Shown here: positions 26,552-35,134 of the stretch, one piece after another
How the letters are laid out: every line of letters starts with the position of its first letter
Numbering within the stretch: position 1 is the stretch's first letter
From: Mucilaginibacter jinjuensis
GTDB lineage: Bacteria > Bacteroidota > Bacteroidia > Sphingobacteriales > Sphingobacteriaceae
Assembly: GCF_028596025.1 (NCBI RefSeq)
Contig: NZ_CP117167.1
Coordinates: 1,054,001-1,118,000 of the forward strand
Length of the DNA: 64,000 nt
Direction: 5' to 3'
Made by a program: the position numbers and the translations under genes
The notes under the pieces: generated by a model
The model's input: the letters and a program-made list of their open reading frames with translations, nothing else
Told to the model about the DNA's origin: nothing
The model's database searches: none

Positions 26552-27604
26552 ATGAAGTATCAGATTTTCGGACAATGTCCGGTTTAAGAGTTTCAACGCT
26601 GGCATTAGGTACCGGCAATTTCGGAACTGCCTGGCCGTTTGGTGCCACAAAAGAGGAATCGAAACAAGTTTTCGACCGCTATGCCGATGCTGGCGGTACG
26701 TTTATCGATACTGCAGACGGGTATCAGGGTGGTCAATCAGAGTCTTTTTTAAGCGAGTTCCTGGCTAGCGAGCGCGATAATTTCGTCCTGGCATCGAAGT
26801 ACAGCATGGGTACGCGTGAAATGCAAACGACCGGCAACAGCCGCCGGACGATGATGCGCGCTGTGGAAGAAAGCCTGAAACGGCTCAAAACGGACAGGCT
26901 TGATCTTTATTGGGTGCATCTGTCGGATGAGCAAACCCCGATAGAAGAAATTGTCAGGGGACTTGATGACCTGGTAAGTGCCGGAAAGATCAATTATGCC
27001 GGTTTTTCCAACTTTCCCGCCTGGCGCATAGCCAACGCGGCTTTGCTTGCCGATTTAAGAGGCTGGGCGCCCATCGTAGGTATACAGGTAGAATATAACC
27101 TGATTGAACGTACGCCGGAAAGAGATTTGATCCCCATGGCGGAAGCGCTGGGACTTGGCGTAGCATTTTGGTCGCCGCTTGCCGGGGGGGACACTAACGG
27201 GTAAATACCGCAAAGAAACAGACCCCAATTCAAGAAAGGCGCTTGCCGGCGGGTTCCTTGCTAAAGACTCCAAAGACGAGCGCGAAACCCGTATTCTGGA
27301 TTTGTTAGAGTCCTTAGCTTCAGAAACCGGAACCAAGGTAATTGATGTTGCCCTGGCCTGGATCCGTCAAAAATATGATGATTCGAGCCTGTCAACAGTG
27401 ACGTTCATCGGCCCGCGTAACCTGCATCAACTGAATGATAACCTGACTTCGCTCGATCTGACGCTGAGTAAAGATCAGATCAACCAGTTAGATGAAGCCG
27501 GCAAGATCAGTTTGGGTGCTCCGCACGAGGTAATCGCCGCTTCACAAGCTATGTTGTTTGGCAGGGGGTCCGGCCAGATTGAGATCAAGCATCCGACAGC
27601 GTAG
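26552..27604 (+). pseudogene. Aldo/keto reductase with two frameshifts
   Basis: Three frames combine to a normal ~350-aa reductase. MKYQIFG from the ATG at 26552 shifts near 26570 into MSGLRVSTLALGTGNFG. At 27184-27190 a run of seven Gs (six expected) shifts WSPLAGG into TLTGKYRKETDP. The catalytic set is visible: Asp and Tyr in FIDTADGY, Lys in LASKYS, His in YWVHLSD. A start at 26575 would avoid the first lesion, but the second removes the C-terminal third. The G7 tract could be a sequencing artefact or a slippage site. Preceding TetR operators imply regulated expression. Confidence 0.8.
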
Positions 27605-27633
27605 TAAAGTAGTAATAACTTAACTAAGATACT

Positions 27634-27661
27634 AAAACGGCTGGAATTTCAGCCGTTTTTT
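27634..27661 (+). terminator. Intrinsic terminator after the aldo/keto reductase
   Basis: Arms AAAACGGCTG (27634-27643) and CAGCCGTTTT (27650-27659) pair perfectly around a 6-nt loop, and the T-run continues. It lies 30 bp after the reductase stop. The A-rich left arm would also allow termination from the other side. Confidence 0.85.
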
Positions 27662-27985
27662 ACGCAAAGCGTTTTATATAATTGTCGTCCGAATAATATA
27701 AAATTTGTCTGACTAAAGAAATCTATCACAATTGCCGGAGTGATAGGTATCCCTGATTACTCATTCATCATTTAACGACAAAATACCTGCTGCATTAAAT
27801 GGCTTCGAAAGTTATTTATACCTTCATCTCTTATAAAATGCGGTATTCAGAACGATAATGATCTGACTTTTTTAACATTTGCCGTTTAATTTGTAACGAT
27901 AAATTTATTGCCTGGAATGCTTGACATAAGTTATGGAATTAAGAAAATTTCTGATTCAATTTAAACTTTTAGCTCTTTTTAAAGC
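27662..27985. other. Intergenic, nothing recognised
   Basis: AT-rich sequence of ~320 bases between the terminator and the DUF418 relic. No ORF, repeat or RNA gene recognised. Confidence 0.4.
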
Positions 27986-29178
27986 ATGACCTTAACGCAC
28001 AATTCCAGGATACATACCGTCGATCAGATCAGGGGTATCGTCCCGAATAGGTTTATGATATGGGTCTGGACAGCCAACCTGTGCGCCGGTTCAGTTTCTG
28101 GTGCACATCCTGATTAAGGGCCAGTTCTATACAATCTACAGCCTGGGCTTCTACCTGATGTAGCAAAAGAACGACGCCGCCGGTTTGAATGCCGACCGGA
28201 TATTCAGGCGCCGTCTTTGGGCGCTATTATTATTCGGACTGATACACGGGCTTGTGTTCTGGTTTGGCGATGTACGCCATAAATACGCGCTGTTGGGTTT
28301 TAGCCTTTTGTATTTCAACAGCAAACCCTGTGCGGGTGTTAGTTCGCTGGATCGCGGGATTTCTGGTCCTCATGGTTGTTATTCAACGGTTCAAAGTATT
28401 GTTCCTGCCTGTTACACCTCAATCCATCATTAAAAACCATCGTGAATTTGATGCCGTGATTATGCAGGTGCTGAATGCATGGAAGAAGGGCTCATTTTTA
28501 CAAGTAGTAGGTTTCCAAAAATTAAGAATATTGATGGCCTGGATGCAGAACATTCAGGAAGGACTGACCAGTCATCCATTTTGAGATCATGTTCCTACTG
28601 GGCTGATAGCCGGAAAAACGAAGGTGTTCCGGCGGTTGCCTGAATTAAGCAGCATGCTTTCCAAATGGGCATTACTGTTAATAACGCTCGGTCTTATCAT
28701 CAAAATACTTTCCTGCCTGGATATTTTCGGCATTCCCCTGTGCCGGCCAGATCAGCCTGCCTGGGAAGCTTTTATCTGCAACCTTTGCACTGGCATCGGT
28801 ACGGCCCTCGCAACAGGATTAGCAGCGCGTATTCGACAGCCATTTACATTTTGTTACCTCAGTGGGATGGGGGCAGATCCGAGCGAATCTGCCTGGTTGC
28901 CATGGGAAAAATTGACCCGCCATTTGAAAGGCCGGACAGAAAAAGATCGTAATCATTTGCAGGCTAGATATACTTATTTCTGTGTACACAGTTTCCGCCC
29001 GGGCGGTATCCTACCCGATAAGACGGCCAAATGTTGGCATTTTCTGATCGGGTTTATCATCGTCCGGGTGAATGTACTCGCTAATGCGATGATCTCAATA
29101 ACAAAAAGCAAAAGCTTGTTCCGAAGAAAGGAAATGATAACCAATAGTGAGATCGAAAAACTGGCAGCTGGAATATGA
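27986..29178 (+). pseudogene. Decayed DUF418/YeiB-type membrane protein
   Basis: The frame begins MTLTHNSRIHTVDQIRGI, the hallmark N-terminus of DUF418 proteins (RI.tiD.lRG). It then loses frame several times. Later pieces keep family blocks: [20 protein letters not shown] with [37 protein letters not shown], and a C-terminal membrane segment (SKWALLLITLGLIIKILSCL). Multiple frameshifts and an internal stop near 28106 show genuine decay. The family's function is unknown; members have ~8-10 helices. Confidence 0.75.
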
Positions 29179-29180
29179 GT

Positions 29181-30422
29181 TTAATTTTTGTTACCTAACG
29201 CGATTATTTTACTGCGCGTTTCCGGGGATTCGTTAATTTTTAAGCTTTTCGCATAATACTCCGCGGCTTTTTTCCTGTCGTGTTTAAACTTGTAATAATC
29301 GCCCATGCTATCGTAAGCGTGAAAACTTCCGGGGTAATTTTCAATGTTTAAAGCAAACAGGCGGTAAGCATTTGCCTCGTTCTTGTGATGGAGAAAATCG
29401 TTTGCCATATCATTAACCAAGTATTCAGGCGGCAAAACAGTGCAGCCTAACCGCGTTGATAACTGCTTAAATTGAACTGTTATAAGTGCGCTGACGTCAA
29501 ATTTAGTTGCATTAGTAGTATAATCAGGATTTTGCTCTGGCGCAAAGGCAAGTGCATAATCCCTGAACAGAAAGTGCAGGGCATCATATTCAGCAATTAG
29601 CGGTACTGTGCCGTGGCTTTCGTTCTTATAGTAATTAAAATCATAGTTTAGCCGGTTACGCGGATTGCTTCTTAAAAGATCATATAACGCCATGATAGAG
29701 CGTGGATGCAGGGTTGTGTTGCTGCTGTCTTTACGTGCCTGTAAAGTATCCATTCCTGGCGGCATAGTGTTGGCCATCGCTAAAAACAAGTTCTTTCCTG
29801 CATAATTTTTTTGGGCAAATGCCGGATTAACCTGTTGCAACAGGTTTTGTTTATCCCACCACATACTTGGGTCAATAGCTATATAATCATTAAACAGCTG
29901 CGGATGATTGATCAGCGCATTCATTACCATTAACCCGCCTAAAGAATGTCCGATAAAAGCTTTATATGGCGTGGTGGGATAAAGAGAATCAATATGCGGC
30001 ATTAGCTCTTTCTCTATATACGCCAAAAACTTTTCTCCCCCGCCAGAGGTAGCAGCCCCCGGATTAGGGCCCGGAGATAGCGAGAAAGTTGAATGCGTAG
30101 GCGTCAGGTCGCGTGTACGATCCGTATTGTCGATCCCCACGATGATCATAGGGGGGCAAGTCCTATTCACTATACCCAAATGGAATACCAGAGCGACTAA
30201 CTGTTCAAAATTGGTATAGCCATCCAACAGGTAAAGCACTGGAAACCTTTGATCCGGATACATGGCTGGCGGCACATAAACTCCGATCTGTCTTTTTTCG
30301 CCGAGGATCTTAGACTGTACGCTATCCATCTGACCGATGACAACCAGGCCATTCTTTATCGCCTGCGCTTTAGCACCGATAACCAGTAGTAATAAAAGGA
30401 AAGGAATAGTAAAACTTTTCAT
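29181..30422 (-). CDS. Secreted alpha/beta-hydrolase (esterase family)
   Basis: The 413-aa protein has a cleavable signal (IPFLLLLLVIGAKAQA) and an Esterase-type (PF00756) alpha/beta-hydrolase domain. It shows VYVPPAMYPDQRFPVLYLLDG, the nucleophile elbow IGHSLGG (Ser160) and a late His in NESHGTVPL. The last ~80 residues look like a TPR-type helical pair (AYRLFALNIENYPGSFHAYD). It resembles siderophore esterases and feruloyl esterases; the substrate is open. It lies 8 bp downstream of a carbohydrate-like-fold lipoprotein, so the two are probably one operon. Confidence 0.85.
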   Translation of the reverse strand: MKSFTIPFLLLLLVIGAKAQAIKNGLVVIGQMDSVQSKILGEKRQIGVYVPPAMYPDQRFPVLYLLDGYTNFEQLVALVFHLGIVNRTCPPMIIVGIDNTDRTRDLTPTHSTFSLSPGPNPGAATSGGGEKFLAYIEKELMPHIDSLYPTTPYKAFIGHSLGGLMVMNALINHPQLFNDYIAIDPSMWWDKQNLLQQVNPAFAQKNYAGKNLFLAMANTMPPGMDTLQARKDSSNTTLHPRSIMALYDLLRSNPRNRLNYDFNYYKNESHGTVPLIAEYDALHFLFRDYALAFAPEQNPDYTTNATKFDVSALITVQFKQLSTRLGCTVLPPEYLVNDMANDFLHHKNEANAYRLFALNIENYPGSFHAYDSMGDYYKFKHDRKKAAEYYAKSLKINESPETRSKIIALGNKN

Positions 30423-30430
30423 ATCTATTA

Positions 30431-31723
30431 TTAATAAGTTAGTGAAATAACGCCATTTGTTATGACCATGTCTCCGTTGGCATTAGCGTTGGCTGGTTTT
30501 AAGGTGGCCGAAAATGTACCCCTGATGAGGTGCTGCGCCGGATCTATGGAGTTGATCACCACCGTTGCGCTTCCGCCATTAGCCATATCCCACTTTTGAG
30601 GCTTCATCGCCAGGCCTGTTGTGTAAGATATATTTGAGGTGGACGTACCCTGTAGCGTGTAGGTTCCCGGGCCGGTAACATTATCCAGGTTAATCGAAAG
30701 TATAGTTTCTGTGCTTGGCTCTTCAGGAACACCACCACCACTAACTCCAGTTATTTTAAGGCTAGGGGCATTATAAAAACAATTGGTCAACCACCCGCCC
30801 ACCACCATTTTAACGTCGTTAGCGGAAAAAGGAATGAGATGAAGATAAAGAATAGGTTTAATGGTGCCTATGTCTACATTTCGTCCCGGTGGTACGGTCA
30901 CAGTTTGACCCGGGGGTGATTTATGGGTCCAGTCATGGCCAAAGGTTACGTTATAAGTTCCCGGGGTTAAAGCCGGCGATATGAACTTTCCACTTACAGT
31001 GTCCGCGTATACAATTAAGCCATAACTATTATCTGCTTTTGCAATCAGCACACTGGCCAAATTATCCGGGTCAAATTTACCGCTGATCGTACCCGTTACA
31101 CCGGGTGTTTTAAATACGGTAAGCGGGATGATGATGTGTTGTGATGAAGCAAGGGGTTCACTTGTATCCTTTGGCGCAGTTGATGCCGCATTAGCTGTAT
31201 AACTGATCGTGTATATGCCGCCGGGCAGATTGTCAAACTTGAATTTTCCGGTAGATGCATCGGGTATAACGGTGAAGGCACCTTTAGTCGATTTATCGGT
31301 CGCCGTTATTTTTGCTGCAGCACCCAATGGGGCTATCGTGCCTTCAATGGTGCCAAATCCCGGTGAGAAGATAATCTTTCCGAGGTCGAGGGATTGGCCA
31401 GCTATGAGATTTAAAGTTTTGCTCGACTGAAAAACATAACCTAAACTTTGATAATAGTTGATGAAGTAGGTGCCTGCCGGAAGATCGGTTATCGAGAAAG
31501 CCCCGCTGGGATCAGGTTTCAAATTAAAGCTGTGGCTTTGCGCATCATAAATGACGATTGAGGTAACAGCATCGGCCGGGCTGATAGTGCCTTTAATAAC
31601 CGTAAACCCTGTCGCTGAAACTGTGGTAGTTGCGCCTGCCTGGTCAATAGAAGGTGCGTCTTTTTTATTACAACTGTATAAATATATGGTGAGGAGCAGG
31701 AAAAGATATAAAGCTTTTTTCAT
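30431..31723 (-). CDS. Surface lipoprotein with repeated prealbumin-like domains
   Basis: The 430-aa protein has a lipoprotein signal (FLLLTIYLYSCNKKD). Three or more carboxypeptidase-regulatory/prealbumin-like repeats follow, each with the pattern G.ISP....I.....S....PD..GAF.I.DLPAGTY.I.Y (for example near residues 45-110, 125-180 and 210-270). Its C-terminal beta domain ends IRGTFSATLKPANANANGDM, as in DUF6252-like proteins. These repeats usually form extracellular scaffolds that bind other proteins or glycans. It precedes the esterase in an operon and is divergent from the kinase gene at 31920. Confidence 0.75.
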   Translation of the reverse strand: MKKALYLFLLLTIYLYSCNKKDAPSIDQAGATTTVSATGFTVIKGTISPADAVTSIVIYDAQSHSFNLKPDPSGAFSITDLPAGTYFINYYQSLGYVFQSSKTLNLIAGQSLDLGKIIFSPGFGTIEGTIAPLGAAAKITATDKSTKGAFTVIPDASTGKFKFDNLPGGIYTISYTANAASTAPKDTSEPLASSQHIIIPLTVFKTPGVTGTISGKFDPDNLASVLIAKADNSYGLIVYADTVSGKFISPALTPGTYNVTFGHDWTHKSPPGQTVTVPPGRNVDIGTIKPILYLHLIPFSANDVKMVVGGWLTNCFYNAPSLKITGVSGGGVPEEPSTETILSINLDNVTGPGTYTLQGTSTSNISYTTGLAMKPQKWDMANGGSATVVINSIDPAQHLIRGTFSATLKPANANANGDMVITNGVISLTY

Positions 31724-31919
31724 AACCCATTAATAATTAAGCAATTTTACAGCGGGTTATCCGGCAAATCAATACTGCAAAATGCGGTATTTTGAAATTA
31801 GGGTATCGGCACATCCTGTCAAAGTATTACATTTATTTCGTGTTTAAGCTTTCCTGACGCTGTTGCAAGAAAGGCAAATCACAGGTTAGCAAATAATATC
31901 CGGTAATAAATTTTATAAT

Positions 31920-33596
31920 ATGGATTGGTTTCAACCTACGGCAGGTACACTGACAGAGTTATCAATAACGTGTACAGGGTTAGTATTTCTGATCTATTTA
32001 TTAAGGCTTAAAAAGAAGACCAATGATTGTTACCTGATCATAGCTATCTATTCCACATTATTCGTAAACGAATCCCTCGCCTTTATTGTCGAATCTTCCA
32101 CCAGGTCTATTTTGAGCATTGCGGTTCTCCAGTTAATATTTGATGGATTTCAATTCATCTCCATAATCTGGTGTTCTTACTGTGTTTATCAAAACATTTA
32201 CCCGCGTGAGTCCCTGGTAAGTATCTTAATCTATAGTTCTCTTTTTTTTCCGGCAGCCTACTTTTGGTTGCGTGACTACGCTTTATTTGATGGTCATATA
32301 TCGCTATTGCACGTTTTAAGCATACCTGCAATTAACACCATGGCCTTGTTGCTGGCAACGATCAATTACTTCAGAAAAATAAAGGCTTTCTCTGTTAACA
32401 AGTACAGTTTTTCATTAACCAAGGAACTGGTTCATCCCTCAAGCCGGGAGGTTGCCTTATTCGGCGGATTTGCTTTAAGCCTTGTTACTTATATACTGAT
32501 AGAATTTTTAGTTGTATTGCTTGCCTTACAGATCATCAGGGGAGCGTTTTTTTATTTTTTAATGTACCTGCTATCAGTTACAATCCTCATAACGGTTTCA
32601 TTTTCCTATTTCAATTACGCCCGTGAACAAACTTCGTTTCAGGCAAAACTTGTTGGTATTACGCTTTTTTTCATATTAGGCCTCATCAGTATTATTCCGT
32701 TAATTGTATATTGGGTAAAAGGCAACGCGGAATCTGAAATATATACCAAAGTATTTGTAGTTGTTATACCTCTTAGCACCCTGCTTATCTCCTTTTCCCT
32801 GCCGTTATTATTCAGGTTAACTATTTTAAAACCCTTGAGTAAAATAGTTTCCGGTGTGCAATCTGTAATTTCCGGTGACTTAATTGCGCATGTTGATATC
32901 GAAATAAATGATGAAATCGGGCGTTTATCTCAAAATTTTAACAAAATGACCCAGTCCCTGCGCGACGGGATGGAACAATTAAACAATATGCGTGAAACTA
33001 TTGCAACTGATTTTCACGATCAAACCGGTAATATGCTGTCGGCCATTACCCGTCAGGCTTCATTGTTGAAAGCAAGATTTGCAGACCAGCCTGAAACGCA
33101 GCAGATAATTGATAGCATTATCAATAATAGCGACAGCTTATATGAAAGCAGCCAAGACTTTCTATGGCATCTAAATCACGATAGTGATAATCCTAATGAA
33201 TTGTTCAACTACCTTACCGGGTATGGTCAGCTGTATTATAACCAGTTTGACATTGCTTTTTCATCAACGGGAGAAGAATGCAGATCTCTGAAGTTCGAAC
33301 CTTTTGCAGCGTTGAACCTGATCTTTATTTTTAAGGAAGCGATGACCAATGTGGTCAAACATTCGGGGGCGGATGAGGTGGAATTTAAGATGCATTGTGA
33401 GGATCAAGTGGTCAGTTTTGCGTTGATGGACAACGGCAACTGGAAAGAATCTGATAAAACCCGCGAACACTACGGATTATGCAATATGGAGCGTCGCTGC
33501 CTTAAAAACACCTTCGGGTTTTCGCTTATACGGCAGGAAACCGGAACACAGATCATCATCAGGGTATCAGTTAAAAATCTTAATGAAATATTATGA
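31920..33596 (+). CDS. Sensor histidine kinase with 7TM-like sensor and HAMP
   Basis: The 558-aa protein has about eight transmembrane helices (residues ~10-300), a HAMP linker near 305-350 (ILKPLSKIVSGVQSVISGDL) and the phosphoacceptor block TDFHDQTGNMLSAITRQASL. A GHKL ATPase domain with DNGNWKESDK and HYGLCNMERRC ends it. From the H-box onward it closely resembles the kinase at 16554-17807, but the sensor is different. It overlaps its response regulator by 4 bp (ATGA). Divergence from the lipoprotein-esterase operon hints at that operon as a target. Confidence 0.9.
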   Translation: MDWFQPTAGTLTELSITCTGLVFLIYLLRLKKKTNDCYLIIAIYSTLFVNESLAFIVESSTRSILSIAVLQLIFDGFQFISIIWCSYCVYQNIYPRESLVSILIYSSLFFPAAYFWLRDYALFDGHISLLHVLSIPAINTMALLLATINYFRKIKAFSVNKYSFSLTKELVHPSSREVALFGGFALSLVTYILIEFLVVLLALQIIRGAFFYFLMYLLSVTILITVSFSYFNYAREQTSFQAKLVGITLFFILGLISIIPLIVYWVKGNAESEIYTKVFVVVIPLSTLLISFSLPLLFRLTILKPLSKIVSGVQSVISGDLIAHVDIEINDEIGRLSQNFNKMTQSLRDGMEQLNNMRETIATDFHDQTGNMLSAITRQASLLKARFADQPETQQIIDSIINNSDSLYESSQDFLWHLNHDSDNPNELFNYLTGYGQLYYNQFDIAFSSTGEECRSLKFEPFAALNLIFIFKEAMTNVVKHSGADEVEFKMHCEDQVVSFALMDNGNWKESDKTREHYGLCNMERRCLKNTFGFSLIRQETGTQIIIRVSVKNLNEIL

Positions 33597-34216
33597 AAAA
33601 GCGCATCGCCATCATTGAGGACAATATTAAAATAAGGGAAGGTTTTGCCGAGGTGATTGCGGGCAGCCCGGATTATATCATCTGCGGTCAGTATGGCAAT
33701 TGTGAAGACGCGCTTAAGAATTTTATTGTGGATGCACCCGATCTTGTATTAATGGACATAGATCTGCCTGGGATGGATGGCATCGAAGGTACCTTCAAGA
33801 TTAAAAAGCGTACCCCGGACTGTATTATCCTCATCATTACCGTTTTGCAGGATGGCGATAAGGTATTCCGTTCGTTATGCGCAGGTGCCGGGGGATATAT
33901 CGTCAAAAATTCCAAGCCAGAAAGTATTATCGAAAATATTGCCGAAGCCTTTTCCGGTGGCGCCCCTATGAGTTTGAATATTGCCAAAATGGTGGTACAA
34001 TCCTTCAACAGGCAGCCCGGTTCGCCACTTTCTGAAAGGGAAACAGAAGTATTGAAGGGCATCTCAGATGGGAAAAGCTATACCAAAATTGCTACTGATC
34101 TTTTTATCAGCAAACAGACAGTCCGCACCCATATCAAAAATATTTATCAAAAATTGGCAGTAAACAGCAAGGCAGAAGCACTTAAAATTGCCGGTAATAA
34201 CAGGTGGATAAACTGA
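33593..34216 (+). CDS. NarL/FixJ response regulator (close paralogue of 17808-18431)
   Basis: The 207-aa protein has phospho-acceptor Asp55 in LMDIDLPG, YIVKN Lys, and a LuxR-type helix-turn-helix (LSERETEVLKGISDGKSYTK, then ISKQTVRTHIKNIYQKL). Its start overlaps the kinase stop. By eye about three quarters of residues equal those of the regulator at 17808-18431, and the recognition helix differs only by Glu/Gln and Ser/Thr exchanges. The two systems therefore probably address overlapping promoters. Confidence 0.93.
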   Translation: MKKRIAIIEDNIKIREGFAEVIAGSPDYIICGQYGNCEDALKNFIVDAPDLVLMDIDLPGMDGIEGTFKIKKRTPDCIILIITVLQDGDKVFRSLCAGAGGYIVKNSKPESIIENIAEAFSGGAPMSLNIAKMVVQSFNRQPGSPLSERETEVLKGISDGKSYTKIATDLFISKQTVRTHIKNIYQKLAVNSKAEALKIAGNNRWIN

Positions 34217-34291
34217 ACAAAATATCATGGCAATTCCCTATAAGTTTTTCTTTAGGTAAATCCACAAGGTTTCCCCATCTAACTTAAAGGA

Positions 34292-34495
34292 TCAGCACGA
34301 GCACTCACCACAGCTGCCTGGATCAATATCAGTTCCAAAATGCGAAAACCCCAATTTTAACAATACTTTGTGTTTGACGGTAAAATTAGGGTCGATGGCG
34401 CCGGCAATGCAGATTTTTTCCAATAAGATTTCGGCGGAGAGACGCTGCTCAGGTAAATCATCTTCAAAAAATCCATAAGTATCGTAAGCTGCCAT
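34292..34495 (-). CDS. Small Cys-ended hypothetical protein
   Basis: The 67-aa frame starts MAAYDTYGFFEDDLPEQRLS and ends DIDPGSCGECSC. The body is a plausible soluble helix, and the C-terminal C-G-E-C-S-C could bind metal or be modified. It is convergent with the response regulator gene, 75 bp apart. No family is certain. Composition favours a real gene over a chance frame. Confidence 0.5.
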   Translation of the reverse strand: MAAYDTYGFFEDDLPEQRLSAEILLEKICIAGAIDPNFTVKHKVLLKLGFSHFGTDIDPGSCGECSC

Positions 34496-35009
34496 GTCGC
34501 CAATTATAAATCAAACAGTTCTCGCATTAATTGATAAACAGATGAAAATTGTCTAAGGTATTGGATGTTATTTGAGGCTTTTGTACCTGGATTTTCGTAG
34601 AAAACAATCTTCATAAATTACGTATGAGGTATTAATGAATTTGAAATGGGCGGTTTCAACAAATGTACAACGTTAAGAAATTTCTGACAATACCGCAAGT
34701 TGCAGGATTTTTGGAGGTCAATCTTCAGGCTTATACTTAAAACCAGCAAAAGTATTTAACATCAGAATTGACGGCGTATAGTCATATTTGGGACCGCCTA
34801 AAACAAAAAGAGAATTATGAAAAAATGTTGATGGAAGACCTTCTTATCTAGTGTTTAATTAACGCACACCGCCGTTTATTCAGTACGTAGTGCATTTAAT
34901 AACAGGCATATCTTAATAAGAAAATTATTTTCTATTCATGTAAATGTTGTTAAAGGGCAATTTTAAGGTTCGGAACGATATATGTAGTAAAGTTTACAAT
35001 CTATATATT
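34496..35009. other. Intergenic region with two short gene relics
   Basis: At 34663 a 25-codon plus-strand frame reads YNVKKFLTIPQVAGFLEVNL and then stops. It resembles the start of an excisionase-type helix-turn-helix protein. At 34741-34851 another frame reads NQQKYLTSELTAYSHIWDRL followed by KQKENYEKMLMEDLLI, like the end of a small helical protein. Both look like eroded genes. The rest holds nothing recognisable. Confidence 0.4.
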
Positions 35010-35132
35010 ATGAAAACTGAAGATAAATTACGTCAAATACAATTATTCGATCTGAAAATCTTAATCGATTTAAAAGCTGACCTAAAAAAACTGAGGGCCC
35101 GTAAACACGGTAAAAATCTTATTGCGGCATAG
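35010..35132 (+). CDS. 40-aa basic peptide upstream of the FAD/NAD(P) protein
   Basis: From the ATG at 35010 the frame gives a 40-residue helical, basic peptide (MKTEDKLRQIQLFDLKILID, then LKADLKKLRARKHGKN) whose stop is 2 bp before the next gene's ATG. The same layout, a ~36-codon helical frame immediately before another gene, occurs at 39622-39732. It may be a coupling leader peptide or a small functional protein. No family recognised. Confidence 0.5.
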   Translation: MKTEDKLRQIQLFDLKILIDLKADLKKLRARKHGKNLIAA

Positions 35133-35134
35133 TT

